From: Actinomycetota bacterium
GTDB taxonomy: Bacteria; Actinomycetota; Acidimicrobiia; Acidimicrobiales; Acidimicrobilacustridaceae
Assembly: GCA_026393455.1 (NCBI GenBank)
Contig: JAPLAE010000101.1
Location: forward strand, 1-64,000
Direction: 5' to 3'
Length of the DNA: 64,000 nucleotides
The position numbers and the translations under genes are program-made. The notes beneath the pieces are model-generated. The model made no database searches, was not told where the DNA came from, and saw nothing but the letters and a program-made list of their open reading frames with translations. Position 1 is the first letter of the stretch. Each line of letters opens with the position of its first letter. Positions 26,690-35,392 of this stretch are shown here, one piece after another.

Positions 26690-27547
26690 ATGAGTAATTC
26701 GCCAGTCGCCATTGTCACGGGTGCGAGTCGAGGAATCGGTCGGGCTGGAGCGCTTGCGCTCGCTGAAGCTGGTTTCGATGTTGTCGTAAGCGCACGCACG
26801 GTGCGCGAAGGCGAAGGCGTTGCCGAACCGAACTCGGTTCGTGAAGAAACCACGCTTGCAGTGCCGGGAAGTCTTGAGCGCACCGCACAGGAAATTGAAG
26901 AGCGCGGTCAGCGAGCTCTCATCGTCCCTATGGATCTGATCGATGTCGCGTCGCTCAAGGCGTTGCCCGCGACGGTTATGGCTGAATGGGGTCGAATCGA
27001 CGTGTTGTTCAACAACGCGATCTTCCGCGGCGTCGGAACTCTTGATCGAATTGCCGATCTCACCATTGAGTCGATGACCAATCTTCTTGCCGGAAACTTC
27101 ATGAATCAGATTCTGCTTATCCAAGAAGTGATACCTCACATGCTCGCCGCTGGCGGCGGCACCATTATCGACATGGTGTCGGGTTCTGCCCGACTTGATC
27201 CTGCTGGTCCTCCCGGAGAAGGCGGATGGGGAATTCTTTATTCCGCATCAAAGGCAGCGTTTGGTCGCGTTGCCGGTGGCGTGAACGCGGAATATCGGGC
27301 AAAGGGAATCAAAGCGTTCAATGTTGATCCCGGCAACGTCGTGACTGAAGCTCGCAAAGCGGCCAAGCCAGACGATGAATACAGCTCGGGCTATGGCAGT
27401 GAACCGGCTGAAGCCACGGGGAAGGTTGTTGCGTGGTTGGCCTCTGATCCGACCTCAGACAAGTTCCTCGGCAAGTGGATCTTTGCTCCGAAACTTTGTT
27501 CCGACCTCGGGCTCCTTCCGGGTTGGACGTTCCAGGCACCGCAATGA
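26690..27547 (+). CDS. SDR family NAD(P)-dependent oxidoreductase
   Basis: Protein of 285 aa. VTGASRGIGRAGALALAEAG binds the cofactor, NNAIF replaces the usual NNAG, and the catalytic pair is in YSASKAA. An insert after the second strand (TVREGEGVAEPNSV region) is shared with the SDR at 32672, which also has NNAIF; the two belong to one subfamily. GGGGGAG lies 6 nt before ATG 26690. It overlaps the SnoaL-like gene by 4 nt (ATGA), so the two probably serve one pathway. Confidence 0.84.
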   Translation: MSNSPVAIVTGASRGIGRAGALALAEAGFDVVVSARTVREGEGVAEPNSVREETTLAVPGSLERTAQEIEERGQRALIVPMDLIDVASLKALPATVMAEWGRIDVLFNNAIFRGVGTLDRIADLTIESMTNLLAGNFMNQILLIQEVIPHMLAAGGGTIIDMVSGSARLDPAGPPGEGGWGILYSASKAAFGRVAGGVNAEYRAKGIKAFNVDPGNVVTEARKAAKPDDEYSSGYGSEPAEATGKVVAWLASDPTSDKFLGKWIFAPKLCSDLGLLPGWTFQAPQ

Positions 27548-27996
27548 ATGAACAGGAACGCGCCGATCGACACGAAATCCGAAAGATCGTCGACGATTAC
27601 GCGCGTCTTGCCGATCGCATCGAGAACGAAGCGCTTGCGTCGTTGTTCGCTCCCGAAGGCGTCCTGCGCATCTGTGAGCGCGGAAATCCTGAACCGGTTC
27701 GCCAACGCGTAGGACGCGCCGAGATTGCTGAGGCAATCAAGGGTTTGTCGCGCTATGACGTGACACTTCACATGATTGGGAACCATTACGTCGAACTCAA
27801 TGGTGACGTCGCTACTGGTGAAAGCTATTGCCGAGCGAGTCACATCCGACCGGTAGAAGGCGGCGATGCCGCGGCCCGCGAGAACTACGTCATGAATATC
27901 CGTTATCTCGATGACTTTGTTCGCATGGAAGCGGGATGGCGAATCGCAAAACGTGAACTCCAGGTCGAGTTCGCTGAGGTCGTCCCGATTCTCTGA
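27544..27996 (+). CDS. SnoaL-like / nuclear transport factor 2-fold protein
   Basis: Protein of 150 aa. The N-terminus EQERADRHEIRKIVDDYARLADR and the segment LASLFAPEGVLRI are typical of SnoaL_4-type cone-barrel proteins, as are HMIGNHYVELNGDVATGESYC and the final YLDDFVRMEAGWRIAKREL. Members isomerise, dehydrate or hydrolyse small polycyclic substrates, or only bind them. The ATGA overlap with the preceding SDR suggests translational coupling. Convergent with the APH-like gene at 28006. Confidence 0.8.
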   Translation: MNEQERADRHEIRKIVDDYARLADRIENEALASLFAPEGVLRICERGNPEPVRQRVGRAEIAEAIKGLSRYDVTLHMIGNHYVELNGDVATGESYCRASHIRPVEGGDAAARENYVMNIRYLDDFVRMEAGWRIAKRELQVEFAEVVPIL

Positions 27997-28005
27997 GATT
28001 GCGGG

Positions 28006-29064
28006 TTAGGCGCCGCGAAGCGATGCGACTGATGACGAAGTTGCCATCTCAAGAGCGAGGTTCGCCAACTCGGCGATTGTGTTCGCGGTACCGGTTGTGT
28101 CCTCGTCAGGGCGTGTTGCTGTAATGCGGGCCAATGCGCCCTCTGTGATGATCGAGAGCTTGAAGACCGCCAGCACTCGGTAGACATCGATATCGCTGAT
28201 CGAGCGACCGCTGGAAGCCTCGTAGCGGGCCAGAAGGTGATCTGCTGATGGGAAGCCCGGGTTGAGGCGGTGGGGCTGCGGAGAGCGGCTCCGCCACATG
28301 ATTTGGCCGGCCTCACCCCAATAGACACTGACCATGCCGAGATCGGTGAGCGGATCGCCGAGTGTGGACATTTCCCAGTCGAGAACCGCGACCATTTGGG
28401 AAGGGTCCGCACGACTCCACATCGTGTTGTTGAACGAATAGTCGCCGTGCACAATCGACGCCTCGGTGTGGGCGGGAATCGAACGCTTGAGGCGTTGGGC
28501 TACCTCGTCGATAGCGGGAAGTTCACGTTGTTTTGATTTCTCCCACTGTGTGCACCAGCGGTTCACCTGTCGCTCAAGAAATCCTGCAGGTTTGCCGAGT
28601 TGTCCGAGGCCTACTGCGTCAAAGTCGACAGCATGCAGGCGAGCAAGCACGTCGATAAGTTCGTTACTCGCTGCAAGTGCTTGCGCTTGGTCGAGATGCG
28701 CGACCTGATCGGTGTCGGAGTAGACGATGCCATCAACGAAATCCATTAAATAGAATGGAACTCCGATCACCGATTCGTCCTCGCACATCGCAACGGTGTG
28801 CGGCACGGGAACATCGGTGTCGCGTAAACCGGTTTGCACGCGGTATTCGCGGCCCATGTCATTAGCGGTAGCGAGGAACGCGCCAACGGGTGGGCGTCGT
28901 AGTACCCAATCGTTGGTGTCGTCTTGTACTCGGAACGTCAGGTTTGAAGAACCGCCCGACAGATGCGAAACCTTGACTGGACCCTGTGCACCCGCGACGT
29001 TGGCGGTTATCCACGTGTGTAATGCAGCGGTGGGGACAGCCTCGGCGACCTGCTCGGGGTTCAT
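28006..29064 (-). CDS. Aminoglycoside phosphotransferase-like kinase (ACAD10/11-type)
   Basis: Protein of 352 aa. A protein-kinase-like fold shows LSGGSSNLTFRV near the N-terminus, the HGDYSFNNTMW catalytic loop and VLDWEMSTLGDPLTDLG carrying the metal-binding Asp. This branch is fused to, or neighbours, acyl-CoA dehydrogenases in Actinobacteria and animals (ACAD10/11), where it phosphorylates 4-hydroxyacyl-CoA. It is not an antibiotic-resistance enzyme on this evidence. ATG 29064 is chosen; upstream codons lack similarity. It follows the unknown 274-aa gene by 40 nt and lies near SDR/TauD genes, fitting acyl-CoA catabolism. Confidence 0.82.
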   Translation of the reverse strand: MNPEQVAEAVPTAALHTWITANVAGAQGPVKVSHLSGGSSNLTFRVQDDTNDWVLRRPPVGAFLATANDMGREYRVQTGLRDTDVPVPHTVAMCEDESVIGVPFYLMDFVDGIVYSDTDQVAHLDQAQALAASNELIDVLARLHAVDFDAVGLGQLGKPAGFLERQVNRWCTQWEKSKQRELPAIDEVAQRLKRSIPAHTEASIVHGDYSFNNTMWSRADPSQMVAVLDWEMSTLGDPLTDLGMVSVYWGEAGQIMWRSRSPQPHRLNPGFPSADHLLARYEASSGRSISDIDVYRVLAVFKLSIITEGALARITATRPDEDTTGTANTIAELANLALEMATSSSVASLRGA

Positions 29065-29104
29065 GTGATGGAAATCGGGGTCATCAGTCGACGGGCGTCG
29101 CAAC

Positions 29105-29929
29105 TCACCACAGTTCGTTGGCGTAGGTATCGGTGCCAACCACGGTGCGGAAGAAGGGTGCCACGAGATGCACATCAGCAAGACCAGCAGCTTCGACTGC
29201 ATCGGTGTAGGCCTTCATGCGTTTCGTAGCTTTCGTGACATCGCCACGCACAAAAATGACCTGAACGAGCCGTTCGGTGCCGCCCGCTGGCGAGCCAAGG
29301 TCCATGGGCTGATCGGCGGCTGGTGTGGCCACTGGCTGCCAAGAAGACACCAGTTCAATGTCGGAACCATTCATGAGATCGGCGTAAATACCGGACTTCT
29401 CAATGTCGGCGTGAACGCTCTTCGCATTGTGGCCGTCACGTGCGTCGAAGAACACGTTAAAAATGCCGTCGTACGCGCTGTCGAGAGCAACATCGACCGG
29501 AACGCCATCGGCGTCGCGATTTGCCGAGCCAATGAAGTCGAACAGGTTCGTGTGGGTGTGCTTGCGCTCGGGGAATCCGCGGCTATTGGTGTAGAGCCAT
29601 GTGACGCGCTCGGTGCTCCAGTTGTTCCAGTCGTCGTGGTGTCCGTCTTCGATCCAGTAGATCGCGACATACGAACCTGAATCGGTGGGGTTGGCAACGG
29701 CAGTGTCGCCTTCGGGCCAACGAAGATCTTTCAGGCTTCGCGTGGCAACCCAGCGCGAACCTGACATCTGATGCGGGGCCACCATGCAGCCTGCGTAAAA
29801 GTGATCTCGCTCGTACCAGCGGTTGTAGGCAGATTCGAAACCAGCGTTGGGGTCAACCATCGTGAGCAACATGGATCCGACCTTCATCGGATAGTCGTGG
29901 AGGCCGCCGGGATCGAGTGGGTATGCCAT
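29105..29929 (-). CDS. Conserved hypothetical, probably duplicated ferredoxin-like (EthD/dimeric alpha-beta barrel) fold
   Basis: Protein of 274 aa. Two similar-looking halves can be seen: residues about 14-60 (MKVGSMLLTMVDPNAG, then SAYNRWYERDHFY with the W-Y-E-R-D-H pattern of EthD-like proteins) and about 205-265 (RLVQVIFVRGDVTKATKRM). No signal peptide is present. AAGGAA precedes ATG 29929. Such barrels bind or oxidise small aromatic or polycyclic molecules. It lies between the TauD and APH-like genes on the same strand, and is probably in the same pathway. Function unassigned. Confidence 0.65.
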   Translation of the reverse strand: MAYPLDPGGLHDYPMKVGSMLLTMVDPNAGFESAYNRWYERDHFYAGCMVAPHQMSGSRWVATRSLKDLRWPEGDTAVANPTDSGSYVAIYWIEDGHHDDWNNWSTERVTWLYTNSRGFPERKHTHTNLFDFIGSANRDADGVPVDVALDSAYDGIFNVFFDARDGHNAKSVHADIEKSGIYADLMNGSDIELVSSWQPVATPAADQPMDLGSPAGGTERLVQVIFVRGDVTKATKRMKAYTDAVEAAGLADVHLVAPFFRTVVGTDTYANELW

Positions 29930-30011
29930 GTTTTCCTTCGCTTTCGAACGCGGGCGAAACGCCCCCTAGTAGGACTGAAACTAGCCGTTTGAAATGGCGT
30001 GTGATGCGCCG

Positions 30012-30830
30012 TTAGCGCCCGAAGGTGCCGAGCACTGACACCCGGTACATGAGGCGGCGGCCGGGGAAATCATTGAGTACGCGATGCATCGTGGAGCGGT
30101 TATCCCACATGAGTAGGTCGCCTTCTCGCCAGTGATGACGATAGGTGAAGTGCTCCTTGACCGAATGCTGAAAGAGGAACGCAAGGATCGCGTCGCTCTC
30201 ATCGGGCGGGAGACCAACGATGTGACGGGTATAGGTCGGGTTCACGAACAATCCTTTGGCGCCGGTCTCGGGATGGATGCGAACGACAGGATGTGCAGTA
30301 CGTCGATCTTGAGCAATTGCTGCGGCGTATTGCTCTGGGGAGGCATTTCCGAAGCGATAGCGAAGTTCAGTGGTGCGGCTGAGATCGTGAATGGCGGTGA
30401 GACCCTCGAGGTACAACTTCATGTTTGGTGACAGCGCGTCGTATGCCGCTGACGTTGATGCAAACATCGTGTCGCCGCCGACTTCGGGCAGTGTCTTGGC
30501 CTGAGTGAGTGTTCCCATCGGCGGATGAGGAAGGAACGTTTCGTCGGTATGCCACATCGACGCGGTATTGCCTTCATCGGAATCGAGAACGCTGACGTGT
30601 TCGAGCCCGGGACCAAGGTTGGGGAAGAATGCATGGATTTCGATCTCACCGATGCGGCGACCGAGGGACATGTGCTGCTCCGGTGTCAGCCCCGGGGCGT
30701 GGATGACGAGTACCTGGTTCTCGACCAGTGCGGCATGCACTGCATCAAGTGTCTCGTCGTCGAAATCGGAGGTGAGATCGAGGCCGGTGATTTCGGCACC
30801 GAGCGCAGGGGTCAGTCGGCGGCTCTGCAT
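30012..30830 (-). CDS. TauD/TfdA family Fe(II)/2-oxoglutarate-dependent dioxygenase
   Basis: Protein of 272 aa. The iron-binding triad is visible: HTDE (WHTDETFL, near residue 97), and the distal histidine in NRSTMHRV near 255. The 2-oxoglutarate-binding arginine lies in PGRRLMYRVSVLG. The N-terminus LTPALGAEITGLDL is typical of TauD. It hydroxylates small acids, sulfonates or aryloxyacids; the substrate is unknown. ATG 30830 (M-Q-S-R-R-L) matches the family start, and a longer frame adds a Pro-rich unconserved tail. Divergent from the SDR at 30919. Confidence 0.87.
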   Translation of the reverse strand: MQSRRLTPALGAEITGLDLTSDFDDETLDAVHAALVENQVLVIHAPGLTPEQHMSLGRRIGEIEIHAFFPNLGPGLEHVSVLDSDEGNTASMWHTDETFLPHPPMGTLTQAKTLPEVGGDTMFASTSAAYDALSPNMKLYLEGLTAIHDLSRTTELRYRFGNASPEQYAAAIAQDRRTAHPVVRIHPETGAKGLFVNPTYTRHIVGLPPDESDAILAFLFQHSVKEHFTYRHHWREGDLLMWDNRSTMHRVLNDFPGRRLMYRVSVLGTFGR

Positions 30831-30918
30831 GGGGCGATGTTGACACTTTTCCAGCCCACTCGTAGGTTCGATCCACCGGCCGCCGGGTGGCGGCCCTTGA
30901 TCTTGGGGGATTGGTTCC

Positions 30919-31722
30919 ATGACAAATCTGTTCAGTTACGCCGGTAAGCGCGTTGTTCTCACGGGAGGCGCTACTGGTATTGGTGCTGCACTCGCTGATC
31001 TACTTGGCGAACTTGGCGTTGAGCACCTCACCATTCTCGACATCAAGGCCCCAACCGGCCGATGCGACACGTTCATCGAAGCCAATCTCGCCGATCCCGC
31101 ATCGATCGATGCGGCAATCGCGCAGCTTGAAGAACCGATCGACGTGGTGTTCTCGAACGCCGGGGTCGCGGCCAACGCTGGAGTTCGCACCTGCATGGCG
31201 GTCAATGTCGCCGCATCTCGTCGACTTACCGACGGACTCATTGATCGCATCACTAAGGGTGGAACAATTGTGTACACCGCTTCAATGGCAGGAAACGGTT
31301 GGCCTGCGCAGGTGGCTGAAATCACCGAGCTTCTCGAAATCGCCGACTGGGACGCGTTTCTTGATTGGTGCGAGGCGCACCCTGAGGTTGTCAACGACGT
31401 GTATGCGTTCTCAAAGATGTGCATGCAGGTGTACACAATGCGTCGTTCGTATTCGGCAATTCGCAATGGCATTCGCATCAACAGCATCTGCCCCGCCCCG
31501 GTTGATACGCCGCTCATGGCAGATTTCAAAGTCTCAATGGGCGAGGACGCCATCAACTGGGCCGTGGGCGTTCAAGGCAATGGACGGATGGCCATCGCCA
31601 CCGACATTGCGCCGTCACTCGCATTTATGGGTAGCGATGCCGCTGCGTTTATTAATGGCGAGAACTTGCACGTTGACAGCGGTTTGAGCTCGGCCATGGT
31701 TACTGGTCTGGCGTTTAGCTAA
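30919..31722 (+). CDS. SDR, 3alpha-hydroxysteroid dehydrogenase-like
   Basis: Protein of 267 aa. LTGGATGIGAALADLLGELG is the cofactor motif; the short central Rossmann part, SNAGVAANAG and a long insert before the catalytic YAFSK recall Comamonas-type 3alpha-HSD/carbonyl reductases. These oxidise 3-hydroxysteroids or related alicyclic alcohols. GGGGGA upstream supports ATG 30919. It is followed after 5 nt by the DUF7064/7065-like gene and a further SDR, forming a three-gene operon. The steroid link is a family resemblance, not proof. Confidence 0.8.
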   Translation: MTNLFSYAGKRVVLTGGATGIGAALADLLGELGVEHLTILDIKAPTGRCDTFIEANLADPASIDAAIAQLEEPIDVVFSNAGVAANAGVRTCMAVNVAASRRLTDGLIDRITKGGTIVYTASMAGNGWPAQVAEITELLEIADWDAFLDWCEAHPEVVNDVYAFSKMCMQVYTMRRSYSAIRNGIRINSICPAPVDTPLMADFKVSMGEDAINWAVGVQGNGRMAIATDIAPSLAFMGSDAAAFINGENLHVDSGLSSAMVTGLAFS

Positions 31723-31727
31723 CCGCC

Positions 31728-32675
31728 ATGCATCCCGAAGACGAATTTCACCCGCCCACAACCGACGACCCTGAGTGGACCGAAACTTGCTGGTTCACGT
31801 TTGCTGTTCCCGAACGTAATTTGTCGGGGCAGATCTATCCGTATTTCAAGACAAATCAGGGCGTGGCTGCGGGCGGCGCGTTCTTTTGGGATGGACGTAA
31901 CGAGCGACCAGAAACCTGTGTGTACGCAAAGCAGTTCTGGCACCTCCCGTTAGGGGATCAGAAGCTCACCGATCTCACACTCGCCAACGGCATTCGTTAC
32001 GAATGCCTTGAGCCGCAGAAGAAATGGCGCGTGCGCTACGACGATCCCGATGACGGTGACGAGATCCATGTCGACCTCACGGTCACTGGCATCGTTGCCC
32101 CCAACATGCTGGGTGAATCGCATGTCGACCAACCGTGTCGCTATCAGGGCACGATTGTTCTGCACGGTGAAACGATTGCTGTTGACGCCTACGGGTTCCG
32201 CGATCGTTCTTGGGGGCCGCGTCCACAGTTCGGCCAGGGCATTCATGGGGGAGCGACGATGCGAGGCGGTTACAGCTACGCGACCGCTTCTGACACGCAC
32301 GCATTTCATGCGATCACCATGGATTTCGGCACCGGAGCAATCGCCATCCACGGTTCGTACATGGTCGATGGTGAGTGGGCGAAGTTGAAAAGTGGCGAAC
32401 GCCGAGTGATCGAACGCGATCGTGAAGGTTTCCCGCTTGTTGTGGAACTCGATGGCGTCGATGAACTCGGTCGATCGTTCAATGCTCGTGGCGAAACGAC
32501 AAACTCTCTTGGTTTCCTGATTAATCCGAATCTGTACACCATCAATTGTCTGACCCGTTGGTCGTTCGATGGCATCATCGCGTGGGGCGAAGATCACGAC
32601 AACCATTCGTTTCCCGACGCTCGTCGTCTGTTCCGCGAAGCGCGAGGCCAAACGCTCTGGACTGTTCCATCGTGA
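31728..32675 (+). CDS. DUF7064/DUF7065-like lipocalin-type protein
   Basis: Protein of 315 aa without signal peptide. The sequence ETCWFTFAVPERNLSGQIYP, then GFRDRSWGPRPQ and an overall beta-rich pattern match hydroxyneurosporene-synthase/CrtC-like or DUF7064/7065 proteins. Such genes accompany steroid and terpenoid oxidation genes in other bacteria. The conserved DRSWG segment near residues 164-168 is the best landmark. It overlaps the following SDR by 4 nt (GTGA). Function unproven; possibly hydration or isomerisation of a hydrophobic substrate. Confidence 0.66.
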   Translation: MHPEDEFHPPTTDDPEWTETCWFTFAVPERNLSGQIYPYFKTNQGVAAGGAFFWDGRNERPETCVYAKQFWHLPLGDQKLTDLTLANGIRYECLEPQKKWRVRYDDPDDGDEIHVDLTVTGIVAPNMLGESHVDQPCRYQGTIVLHGETIAVDAYGFRDRSWGPRPQFGQGIHGGATMRGGYSYATASDTHAFHAITMDFGTGAIAIHGSYMVDGEWAKLKSGERRVIERDREGFPLVVELDGVDELGRSFNARGETTNSLGFLINPNLYTINCLTRWSFDGIIAWGEDHDNHSFPDARRLFREARGQTLWTVPS

Positions 32676-33505
32676 GTGCTGAAATCCGAACGGCACTCGT
32701 AACTGGTGCTAGCAGAGGCATTGGTCGAGCTACTGCGATTGCGTTGGCGCGGGCAGGTTTTGATGTCGCGATTACCGCTCGAACGGTTGTCGATGGCGAT
32801 CCAACTTCGTTGACCGAAGACGGAAAGGTCCTTCCGGGAAGTTTGGCCTCGGCCGCAGCCGAGATCGAAGCGCTCGGTCGACGCGCGGTACAGATTCCAC
32901 TTGATCTTCTCGATCGCGATGCGCTCGTACCTGCAGTTGAGTCGGCAATTTCTGGGCTTGGACATCTTGATGTAGTTGTGAACAACGCGATCTTTGTGAG
33001 TGGCGGCGGGCCCAAGTATTTCCTCGACACCGATCCCGAAGATCTCATCAACCAGATGTGGGGCGACCTCACCGCTCAGTTGTTGTTGCTTCAACCGCAG
33101 GTCGCGCACATGATCTCGCGTGGCGGTGGGACTGTTATCAACATCGGTTCTGGTTCAGGAAAGTGGAAGTTGAAGTTCCCCATCGGTCAGGGCGGCCCCC
33201 AATTGGCCTACTGCGCATCGAAGGCGGGCTTTCATCGCGCGGCTGACCGATTGGCATTTGAGTACGGCGATCAAGGCATTGTTGCGTTCACCGTTGATCC
33301 GGGATTTGTAGCGACGGAACGTACGAAGATGGTCACTGAACTCGGCGAGATTGCTGCACGCGGTGTTGAACCCTCAGTCGTTGGTGAGGCGATTGTTTGG
33401 TTAGCCACGACTGGTGCGACTGCAGAAAAAAACGGCAGCTATCACGAGGCTCAAGCGATCGCTCGAGACCTTGGTCTCTTGCCGCCCCTTCCTGAAACCG
33501 ATTGA
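32672..33505 (+). CDS. SDR family NAD(P)-dependent oxidoreductase
   Basis: Protein of 277 aa from GTG 32672, overlapping the upstream stop. VTGASRGIGRATAIALARAG, VVNNAIF and the catalytic YCASKAG are present. The NNAIF variant and the TVVDGDPTSLTEDGKVLPGS insert resemble the SDR at 26690 (TVREGEGVAE...VPGS), making these two paralogues. The 3' end runs into a hairpin shared with the convergent LLM gene. Substrate unknown. Confidence 0.83.
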   Translation: MSAEIRTALVTGASRGIGRATAIALARAGFDVAITARTVVDGDPTSLTEDGKVLPGSLASAAAEIEALGRRAVQIPLDLLDRDALVPAVESAISGLGHLDVVVNNAIFVSGGGPKYFLDTDPEDLINQMWGDLTAQLLLLQPQVAHMISRGGGTVINIGSGSGKWKLKFPIGQGGPQLAYCASKAGFHRAADRLAFEYGDQGIVAFTVDPGFVATERTKMVTELGEIAARGVEPSVVGEAIVWLATTGATAEKNGSYHEAQAIARDLGLLPPLPETD

Positions 33506-33522
33506 TTCGCTCGCGGCGAATC
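33504..33522. terminator. Hairpin overlapping both stop codons of convergent SDR and LLM genes
   Basis: GATTCGC (33504-33510) and GCGAATC (33516-33522) pair perfectly around TCGCG. The stem includes the end of the plus-strand gene and part of the minus-strand stop codon, an economical bidirectional terminator. Confidence 0.45.
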
Positions 33523-34486
33523 AGAGGTTGGGGGCAACCTGCGTGCAGGTGAGTTCAACGTGACGTTCGACGAGGTCATCGGGCATTCCGGCAACGCTGG
33601 CCCACAAATAGACGTGTTCCACGGGTGAACCGTTCGTTGCTTCGTGGATGGCTTCGACGGCATCAGCCGGCGTGAGCACTCGAAGGCCAGGGATCTGCCC
33701 TGTCTTTGCCGCACCACCGCGCAATTTCTCGATGGTGATTTCGCGTGGCGCATCGCGGCCCGAGCCCGCAGCGGCGGCGGCACGGTAGGAGTTCAATTGG
33801 TGTGCGTAGTGGGGGAGGATGCGTTCGAACGCTGCTTCAGGGTCATCGGCAACGATGATGTCGAGCATGCCGCCAGTGCGTGCATCTGCAGGATCGTGGC
33901 CGCCCTCGACGAGACCTTCGTGGTAGGGCTCGAGCAGCGCTCGATCAAGACTCAAGAGGCCGACGCCAAGCCGACCAGCGCGCTTGGCACCCTGTGGTCC
34001 CTGATAGCCAAGCCAAATTGGAAAAGGGTTCTGTGCGGCTGGGGGAGTGACGATGCCGTCGTCGAGAAGGTGGCGAATTTCGGCGACCGCGGCGTCGGTG
34101 AGTCCGTAGCGCTTTGAGACATCGGTGTTGTAGAGCTCGAACTCAGGAACGCTGTAGCCCGCCCCAATTCCCAGTTCGAGCCGACCGTCAGACAACTGAT
34201 CGATAACTGCTACCTCTTCGGCTACCAGTGCGGCGGGGCGAAGGGCGGCCAGAAGGACAGCGGTTCCGATTCGAACTCGCGACGTTCTTGCCGCTGCGGC
34301 TGCAGCGAACGTCAGGGGCTGGGGTAAGTAGCCGTCGGAGAAGAGATGGTGTTCAGAGAACCACACCGATGCTGCGCCCAGTCGTTCGGCCTCGACGACG
34401 AGATCAAGCGCACGTCCGTACACCTCGGGCCACGGACGCGCCCAAGGCTCTGGATTGCGCAGGTCGAAGTAGAGGCCGAGTTTCAA
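33521..34486 (-). CDS. LLM class flavin-dependent (luciferase-like) oxidoreductase
   Basis: Protein of 321 aa, TIM-barrel luciferase-like monooxygenase fold. The N-terminus KLGLYFDLRNPEPWARPW, WFSEHHLFSDGYLPQPL, VRIGTAVLLAALRPA and RLELGIGAGYSVPEFE are characteristic. Members use FMN or F420; a cofC gene at 55740 shows that the cell makes F420. The only start that fits is TTG 34486, which lies 8 nt after the upstream SDR stop without a clear ribosome binding site, implying coupled translation. Substrate unknown. Confidence 0.85.
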   Translation of the reverse strand: MKLGLYFDLRNPEPWARPWPEVYGRALDLVVEAERLGAASVWFSEHHLFSDGYLPQPLTFAAAAAARTSRVRIGTAVLLAALRPAALVAEEVAVIDQLSDGRLELGIGAGYSVPEFELYNTDVSKRYGLTDAAVAEIRHLLDDGIVTPPAAQNPFPIWLGYQGPQGAKRAGRLGVGLLSLDRALLEPYHEGLVEGGHDPADARTGGMLDIIVADDPEAAFERILPHYAHQLNSYRAAAAAGSGRDAPREITIEKLRGGAAKTGQIPGLRVLTPADAVEAIHEATNGSPVEHVYLWASVAGMPDDLVERHVELTCTQVAPNL

Positions 34487-34494
34487 CTCGGGGC

Positions 34495-35337
34495 TCAGGC
34501 GCCGACGGGCTTTTTGGCAACGAGTGCGTCGTGGCCAATGGCGGGTTCGATGAACGAACGGAAGTCAGGGCCTCGGCGCAAGTGATGTCCGCCATCGCAG
34601 TTGATTGCGGTACCGGTGATCCAGCGAGATTCATCGCTCAGAAGGAAACGAGCGAGGTTGGCAACGTCTTCCGGTTCGCCGACGTCGTCGAGGGGTGTGT
34701 TGACGATGTACGAGTCGTACACGGCTGATTCTCGCGGGATGCCTTCCATGATTTCGGTGGAGATGAAACCAGGACGAATCGCATTGAAGCGAACCTTTAC
34801 TTCACCGAATTCATCGGCAGCGTTCTTCATCATTTCTTCGATGCCCGCTTTAGCAACGCAATAGGCGCCGAACATGACGTGCGTCTTGTGTCCGGCAAGT
34901 GATGACATGCCGACAAATGAACCGCCGCCAGCGGCGACAAGGTGAGGAACCGAATGCTTCACTGACAACATTGTTCCGAGAACGTTGAGGTGAAGTACGC
35001 GAATGAATTCTTCGGTGTCGAGCAAGTGGTACGGACCCATCCCGCCACCACCGCCGGCGTTGGCAACGAAACCGTCGAGACGGCCGAATGCATCGACGTG
35101 GCCGGCAACAAGCGCTGCAACATCGGTTTCAATCGTGACATCGGTGACCTGATGACGGATCTGACCGGATGCGCCGCTGGCCTTGATGCGATCGACAACG
35201 TCGGTGAGTTTGCTTTCCGTACGGCCACAAATCGTGACGTTCATTCCATCTTCAGCGAGACGCGTTGCACACGCTGCGCCGATACCAGTGCCGCCGCCGG
35301 TGACGATTGCGGTACGACCTGCGAGTGATGAAGACAT
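34495..35337 (-). CDS. SDR family oxidoreductase
   Basis: Protein of 280 aa. Motifs VTGGGTGIGAACATRLAEDG, NAGGGGG in place of NNAG, and the catalytic YCVAK. The C-terminal GTAINCDGGHHLRRGPDF is typical of classical SDRs with a Gly-rich end. GGAG lies 6 nt before ATG 35337. Middle gene of an operon running amidohydrolase, SDR, LLM oxidoreductase (37147 to 33521). Confidence 0.85.
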   Translation of the reverse strand: MSSSLAGRTAIVTGGGTGIGAACATRLAEDGMNVTICGRTESKLTDVVDRIKASGASGQIRHQVTDVTIETDVAALVAGHVDAFGRLDGFVANAGGGGGMGPYHLLDTEEFIRVLHLNVLGTMLSVKHSVPHLVAAGGGSFVGMSSLAGHKTHVMFGAYCVAKAGIEEMMKNAADEFGEVKVRFNAIRPGFISTEIMEGIPRESAVYDSYIVNTPLDDVGEPEDVANLARFLLSDESRWITGTAINCDGGHHLRRGPDFRSFIEPAIGHDALVAKKPVGA

Positions 35338-35392
35338 GTGTTTCTCCGTGAAGGGTGTGGTTGGTTTTAGAACTGTTAGTAAGCGCTGTGAG

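Noticed and set aside
28006-29064. Aminoglycoside resistance gene
   Set aside because: The fold is APH-like, but the context (SDR, TauD, acyl-CoA-type genes) and sequence fit the ACAD10/11-type kinase branch.
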